Of a stretch of DNA of 64,000 nt, positions 60,286 through 64,000 are shown in pieces. Below the pieces are notes generated by a model. The model saw nothing but the letters and a program-made list of their open reading frames with translations. It was not told where the DNA came from and did no database searches. The DNA is from Polluticoccus soli (GTDB taxonomy: Bacteria > Bacteroidota > Bacteroidia > Chitinophagales > Chitinophagaceae), in contig NZ_JARJHT010000002.1 of the NCBI RefSeq assembly GCF_029269745.1, forward strand, positions 1,116,001 through 1,180,000. Direction: 5' to 3'. Both the position numbers and the translations under genes were made by a program. The stretch's first letter is position 1. Each line of letters starts with the position of its first letter.

Positions 60286-61011
60286 ATGCAATTAACTTAC
60301 AACCTTTTGCTCTTCGCCATCACCTTTGCGGGTGGCAGCATCCCATTGTGGACAAAAGGTATCGATGATAAGCGTATGCACCTGTTGCTGGCATTTTCGG
60401 GTTCTTTCCTGCTCAGTATTACCTTACTGCACTTGCTGCCGGAAACATTTGAAGAGCTAGGCTCAAAGGCAGGCGTATACCTGCTGGCCGGTTTCTTCAT
60501 CCAGCTCCTGATACAACGTTTTACACACGGTATAGAACACGGTCACGTGCACCTGGAGCGCCACGAACATCACATTTCTTTAACACCCATATTATTGGGG
60601 CTTGGATTACACGCTTTTATGGAAGGTTTGCCACTCGGCTTTAATTACAGGCTGGATGCTACGGGACCTTCGCTATATATGGCTGTTGCTGCCCATAAGC
60701 TCCCCGAGGCTATGCTGGTGACAATGCTAACCATGGCAACTAAAAGTAGGGCGAGGGCAATGCTCGTACTGATCGGCTTCTCCCTTATTACTCCTATTGC
60801 AAGTAGCCTGGCAGTAGTGCTTGGAGAGAACTATTATGCCATGGCTCAGCTTGTAGCTGCGCTTGTGCCTATCGTTGCGGGCGCCTTTATTCATATCTCA
60901 ACCACTATATTTTTTGAGAGTGGTACACGGCAGCATATGCTCACCTGGCAAAAGGTAATGGCCATGCTGATCGGGGTTGGCATAGGTTTGGCTACGCTAG
61001 TACTGGAATAA
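60286..61011 (+). CDS. ZIP-family metal transporter
   Basis: This 241-residue membrane protein has seven to eight helices and the ZIP pattern. A His-rich loop (HGIEHGHVHLERHEHHIS, near 82-100) may bind metal, and the transport site helices contain GLGLHAFMEGLPLGF (near 104-118) and AAHKLPEAMLVTMLTM (near 134). ZIP proteins move zinc or iron into the cytosol. A near-consensus promoter box TAATTTTA lies upstream. The metal is probably zinc or iron, but cannot be told from sequence. Confidence 0.9.
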   Translation: MQLTYNLLLFAITFAGGSIPLWTKGIDDKRMHLLLAFSGSFLLSITLLHLLPETFEELGSKAGVYLLAGFFIQLLIQRFTHGIEHGHVHLERHEHHISLTPILLGLGLHAFMEGLPLGFNYRLDATGPSLYMAVAAHKLPEAMLVTMLTMATKSRARAMLVLIGFSLITPIASSLAVVLGENYYAMAQLVAALVPIVAGAFIHISTTIFFESGTRQHMLTWQKVMAMLIGVGIGLATLVLE

Positions 61012-61020
61012 GTACATTTG
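60988..61020 (+). promoter_or_regulatory. promoter of the TraB/GumN gene
   Basis: TTG at 60988-60990 and TACATTTG at 61013-61020 are spaced by 22 bases and lie across the end of the ZIP gene. The box ends four bases before the ATG at 61025, so the message would be leaderless. Confidence 0.5.
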
Positions 61021-61024
61021 TATC

Positions 61025-61894
61025 ATGAAGATGTGGTCTAGACTGTTTTTAATGTTTGCCTGCGCATTCATTTGCTTGCCGGCATTCAGTAAACAGCAGA
61101 AAGGTAAATCGTTATTATGGCGTATTACCGGGAAGGACATGAAAAAACCCTCTTACTTATTCGGTACCATTCACCTGGTTTGCCCCGAAGATTATTTCTG
61201 GACCACCACGATGGAATCTACACTGAACAGCGCCGAAGTAGTTTGTTTTGAAATGGATCTGGATGCCCCTGATATTTTTTTGGAGGTAGCAAAAGGCATG
61301 ATCAACAACGAGGAAAAGAAACTGAAGGACTATTTCAGCGACGAAGACTTTGCTGCGCTAAAAAAATACCTGACGGATAGCGTCGGGGTCGACATTGCAG
61401 TTTTCCAGATGATGAAACCGGTAGCCATCCAAACAATGCTTGCCGAACGTGCATTAGGTTGCCCGACTCCAGTATCATACGAGGCCAATATCATGCAAAT
61501 AGCACAAAAAGAAAACAAGGAGATATTGGGACTGGAAACTCCGCGCGAGCAACTCGATCTGTTTGATAATCTGCCGGCTGAAGATGTTGCGAAAGATCTG
61601 CTGGATATGATCCATGGGAAGGATGATTCGAAAAACCAGTACATTAAGCTGGTAACCGCTTATAAGAAACAGGACCTTGTTGCTTTACACCGCCTCATCA
61701 TGGAATCGAGCAAAAAGGACATGGACCTTGGTGGCTTCCTGGACGTAAGAAACGAGAAGTGGGTACCGCGGATGGTAGAAAGAATGGATCAGCAATCTGT
61801 ATTTTTCGCTGTTGGCGCCGGCCATCTTTGGGGCGACAATGGAGTTATCGCACTGCTGCGTAAATCGGGCTACACCGTGGAGCCCATGAAATGA
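61025..61894 (+). CDS. TraB/GumN-family protein, exported
   Basis: This 289-residue protein has a signal peptide (residues 1-22) and the TraB/GumN (Tiki-like) fold. The conserved motifs are SYLFGTIHLVCPEDYFW (near 40-56, GTIH) and FFAVGAGHLWGDNGVIALL (near 260-278, GAGHL), with VVCFEMDLD between. Some relatives are metal-dependent proteases; the residues GxxH and GxxH expected for metal binding are present. The target is unknown. It should act in the periplasm. Confidence 0.9.
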   Translation: MKMWSRLFLMFACAFICLPAFSKQQKGKSLLWRITGKDMKKPSYLFGTIHLVCPEDYFWTTTMESTLNSAEVVCFEMDLDAPDIFLEVAKGMINNEEKKLKDYFSDEDFAALKKYLTDSVGVDIAVFQMMKPVAIQTMLAERALGCPTPVSYEANIMQIAQKENKEILGLETPREQLDLFDNLPAEDVAKDLLDMIHGKDDSKNQYIKLVTAYKKQDLVALHRLIMESSKKDMDLGGFLDVRNEKWVPRMVERMDQQSVFFAVGAGHLWGDNGVIALLRKSGYTVEPMK

Positions 61895-61895
61895 T

Positions 61896-62291
61896 TTAAT
61901 TATCCTCTAATACTGTAGCCATTGTTTTACCTGTCAATGGTTTATTCAAAAACTGTTTTACCGACGAATACCCCCTGACCTTCGCAATGTCATTTTCGTT
62001 GATAGACGATGAAAGCATGTAGATAACGTAATGCGATTTTGCGTCAAGAGGCAGTTGTTCAAACGACTCTACAAAATCAAACCCGTTCATCACGGGCATC
62101 TGGATATCTACAAAAACAATGGTCTTACCATTATGATTCGACAGGCCTTTGATATAATTAAGGGCATCAGTCACCAACTGAAACGTGTTAATACTTTCGT
62201 TTCGGCCGGTGTTCTGGATGATCTTCTCTGCGATAAAGCAATCCAGCTTACTGTCGTCAATAACAATAAAATGTAGCTTTTCTGGGTTCAT
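61896..62291 (-). CDS. single-domain response regulator
   Basis: This 131-residue protein is a receiver (CheY-like) domain with no output domain. The phosphorylated Asp lies in TIVFVDIQMPVMNGFDFV (near 62), an acidic pair in VIDDSKLDCFIAEKI (near 11) and a Lys in QFLNKPLTGKT (near 117) complete the site. Its start overlaps the stop of the upstream hybrid kinase by one base, so the two are translationally coupled. It likely passes or receives phosphate in the same relay. Confidence 0.9.
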   Translation of the reverse strand: MNPEKLHFIVIDDSKLDCFIAEKIIQNTGRNESINTFQLVTDALNYIKGLSNHNGKTIVFVDIQMPVMNGFDFVESFEQLPLDAKSHYVIYMLSSSINENDIAKVRGYSSVKQFLNKPLTGKTMATVLEDN

Positions 62292-63385
62292 TATTTACTA
62301 GGTAGCGTTACCTTAAATGTTGTTCCTTTATTAACCTCCGATTCCACTTCTATATTGCCGCTTACTTTGTTCAACGCATCTTTCACATTATACAATCCAA
62401 ATCCCGACCCCAATTCATCATTGGCTGCGCGATAAAACATATTAAAAATCTGGCCAATGCTGACTTCGGGTATCCCTATGCCATTATCGCTCACAAATAT
62501 ATTAGCTGTTCCTTTACTAACCTCGATCTTTAATCTAACCACCTTATCTCCAGCCGTGTTTTTCTTCTGGTATTTAAACGCGTTAGATAATAAGTTGTTC
62601 AACACTATTTTAAGTGAGGTCTCATCAGAACGAAATGTTTCTTCCTGCTTTACCTCAGTCTCAAAGGCTACGTGCTCTACCCGGCTGGTGATCTCGAACA
62701 TGTCACGCATGTCCTTCACAACCTGCGCGAAATTAACTTCCGCTATATTTAACTCACCTCGACGAATATTGTAGTAGTCATGTAGATTTTGGATGTAGGT
62801 ATCCAGCTTCATCATGGCTTTCTCCATCATCGACAGCATGTCCTTGACCTCAGTAATATCATCGCTTTCTTCTGCCAGGTTGATGATACCTAGCACGCTG
62901 AGAATAGGACCACGCATATCGTGCGTAGCACTGTAGGCAAACTTATCGAGTTCGTTATAGGCTTTCTGCAGCTCCTCATTTTTCACCGCCAGCATCGAGG
63001 TTGTCACATAGAATTTATGCGCTTCATCGATAGCCGATTTTACATCTACGTCCGTCCACGGCTTCTTGATGTAACGGAAGATATGACCGCGGTTGATGGC
63101 ATCGATCACCGATTCAATGTCGGTATAACCCGTGATCAGTATCCTTACGGGGTTGGGAAAATGCTCTCTTATCTCTTCGTAAAACTCTACACCTGTTTTA
63201 TCGGGCATCCTCTGATCACAGAGGATCACGCTGATGTCGTTATTTTTTTCGAGGTGTTCGCGTGCTTCGGCTGTTGAATTGGCCACTAACACATTGTAGT
63301 CAAAACGGAAAGACGCCTTAAAACTGATGAGGTTATTCATCTCATCGTCTATATACAATACCTTTATTTTCTTCTGGGCGCTCAA
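62291..63385 (-). CDS. response regulator-histidine kinase hybrid
   Basis: This 364-residue protein has an N-terminal receiver domain (residues 5-120, Asp in ISVILCDQRMPDKTG near 57), a coiled-coil linker, a HisKA domain (FAYSATHDMRGPILSVLGII near 150, His in ATHDMRG) and a HATPase domain (NNLLSNAFKYQKK near 266, VSDNGIGIPEVSI near 304, and GSGFGLYNVKDAL near 336). With the receiver at the N terminus and no membrane segment, it is a cytosolic signalling protein fed by another kinase, probably the one upstream. The single-domain regulator gene follows. Confidence 0.9.
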   Translation of the reverse strand: MSAQKKIKVLYIDDEMNNLISFKASFRFDYNVLVANSTAEAREHLEKNNDISVILCDQRMPDKTGVEFYEEIREHFPNPVRILITGYTDIESVIDAINRGHIFRYIKKPWTDVDVKSAIDEAHKFYVTTSMLAVKNEELQKAYNELDKFAYSATHDMRGPILSVLGIINLAEESDDITEVKDMLSMMEKAMMKLDTYIQNLHDYYNIRRGELNIAEVNFAQVVKDMRDMFEITSRVEHVAFETEVKQEETFRSDETSLKIVLNNLLSNAFKYQKKNTAGDKVVRLKIEVSKGTANIFVSDNGIGIPEVSIGQIFNMFYRAANDELGSGFGLYNVKDALNKVSGNIEVESEVNKGTTFKVTLPSK

Positions 63386-63404
63386 TACAACTAATTTACA
63401 ACAA

Positions 63405-64000
63405 TTACTGACTTATTGGTATTTCAATGATAAATTCAGTGCCCTCTCCTAAGGTTGAATTTAGTGTGATGGTTCCGTTGTGTTTTTTTATAGTGTTATA
63501 GGCGATAGACATACCCAAACCAGTTCCTTCGCCTACATCTTTTGTAGTAAAGAATGGCTCAAACAGACGCTTCTTGGTATTATCATCCATACCCGTACCA
63601 TTATCGGCAATGGTGATGATAACGGTATTTTCAGTATTAGTGGTTGTCAGCGTTACCTTGCCACCGCTCTGTTCTTTGAACTTCGACTTGATAGCATGTA
63701 TGCCGTTGGTAATGATGTTGAGGAAAACCTGGTTAAGCTTACCGGGATAGCATTCTACCATCGGGATATTGCCGTATTGCTTCTCTATGGTAATACGACC
63801 TTCCAACAAATTGTTGACAATAACAATGGTTGAATCAAGTCCTTCATTGATGCTTGCCTTTTTCAGATCGTCCTCATCGAGACGGGAGAAAATGCGCAAC
63901 CCTTTAACGATCTCTGCCGTACGGCTTGATCCTTCGTTGATACCTTTCAGCAGGTGGTCTATCTCCACTTTCAAATAGTCGAAATCATATTCTTCTTTCA
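63405..64000 (-). CDS. histidine kinase, C-terminal part (gene runs off the window)
   Basis: The minus-strand gene continues past position 64000; only the last 198 residues are seen. They contain the end of a dimerisation region (SSRTAEIVKGLRIFSRLDED), the N box FLNIITNGIHAIK, G1 box IADNGTGMDDNTKKRLFEPF and G2 box GLGMSIAYNTIKKHNG, ending in GEGTEFIIEIPISQ. This is a HATPase domain of a histidine kinase. The sensor part and the phosphoacceptor His lie outside the window. It precedes the hybrid kinase gene by 19 bases and probably starts this signalling operon. Confidence 0.88.
   Translation of the reverse strand, partial: KEEYDFDYLKVEIDHLLKGINEGSSRTAEIVKGLRIFSRLDEDDLKKASINEGLDSTIVIVNNLLEGRITIEKQYGNIPMVECYPGKLNQVFLNIITNGIHAIKSKFKEQSGGKVTLTTTNTENTVIITIADNGTGMDDNTKKRLFEPFFTTKDVGEGTGLGMSIAYNTIKKHNGTITLNSTLGEGTEFIIEIPISQ

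Noticed and set aside
1-64000. A defence island, phage or secondary-metabolite cluster
   Set aside because: I saw no restriction, toxin, integrase, phage structural, NRPS, PKS or RiPP genes; nearly every gene fits a housekeeping or envelope family.

Overview
The window looks like core chromosome of a member of the Bacteroidota, most likely of the Chitinophagaceae or a near relative. Supporting signs are two secreted proteins with type IX secretion (T9SS) sorting domains, a lipidated TamA-like outer membrane protein, an rpmB-rpmG-DUF4295 operon, a BshB1 bacillithiol enzyme, DUF6157, DUF6427 and DUF4294 proteins, and repeated use of the Bacteroidota promoter box TAnnTTTG with little Shine-Dalgarno signal. 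About 70 protein genes are supported, on both strands and in short operons. No rRNA, tRNA, CRISPR array, prophage or transposase was seen.

Layout. 1-9.8 kb: DUF6157 protein, DOPA-dioxygenase-like LigB enzyme, DHA2 drug exporter, TPR membrane protein, a methyltransferase/PAP2 pair, a TrmH-type rRNA methyltransferase, lipidated TamA (TamL) and an arginase-family enzyme. 9.8-19.8 kb: valS, a cytochrome-c/copper-monooxygenase secreted protein, the RNase P RNA gene with its own promoter and terminator, ada, an alpha/beta hydrolase, the DUF177-rpmF-plsX lipid/ribosome operon and a DUF58 protein. 19.9-31.2 kb: lipoprotein, DoxX-thioredoxin fusion, rluD-type pseudouridine synthase, tatA, a lytic transglycosylase, rpsT, a T9SS-exported adhesin-like protein, ywbE, a PDZ-hydrolase, an MBL-fold lipoprotein and dps. 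31.2-40.8 kb: FAD oxidoreductase, a DsbD-like reductase, purQ, DUF6427 and its neighbour, bshB1 and the rpmB-rpmG-DUF4295 operon. 41-52 kb: the E2 subunit of a 2-oxoacid dehydrogenase, dnaX, a roughly 700-base cluster of interspersed repeats, a TauE permease, envelope proteins and a fatty acid desaturase. 52-64 kb: an RRM protein, a candidate structured RNA before an Rnk/GreA-like gene, a cold-shock-domain protein, an orphan T9SS sorting domain, uvrC, YqgE, a ZIP transporter, a TraB/GumN protein and a cluster of two-component genes cut by the window edge.

How the genes fit together. Most of the window is housekeeping: translation and RNA (valS, rnpB, rpmF, rpsT, rpmB, rpmG, rluD, TrmH, dnaX), lipid synthesis and remodelling (plsX, desaturase, PAP2), envelope biogenesis (TamL, TatA, DsbD, transglycosylase, TonB-domain protein) and stress or repair (ada, uvrC, dps, bshB1). 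I found no clear new multi-gene system. The best leads for something undescribed are non-coding: a folded RNA candidate with its own promoter at about 53.19-53.37 kb, the repeat cluster at 45.2-45.8 kb with a related copy that is translated inside the DnaX linker, and a recurring promoter placed so close to start codons that many mRNAs would be leaderless or nearly so.
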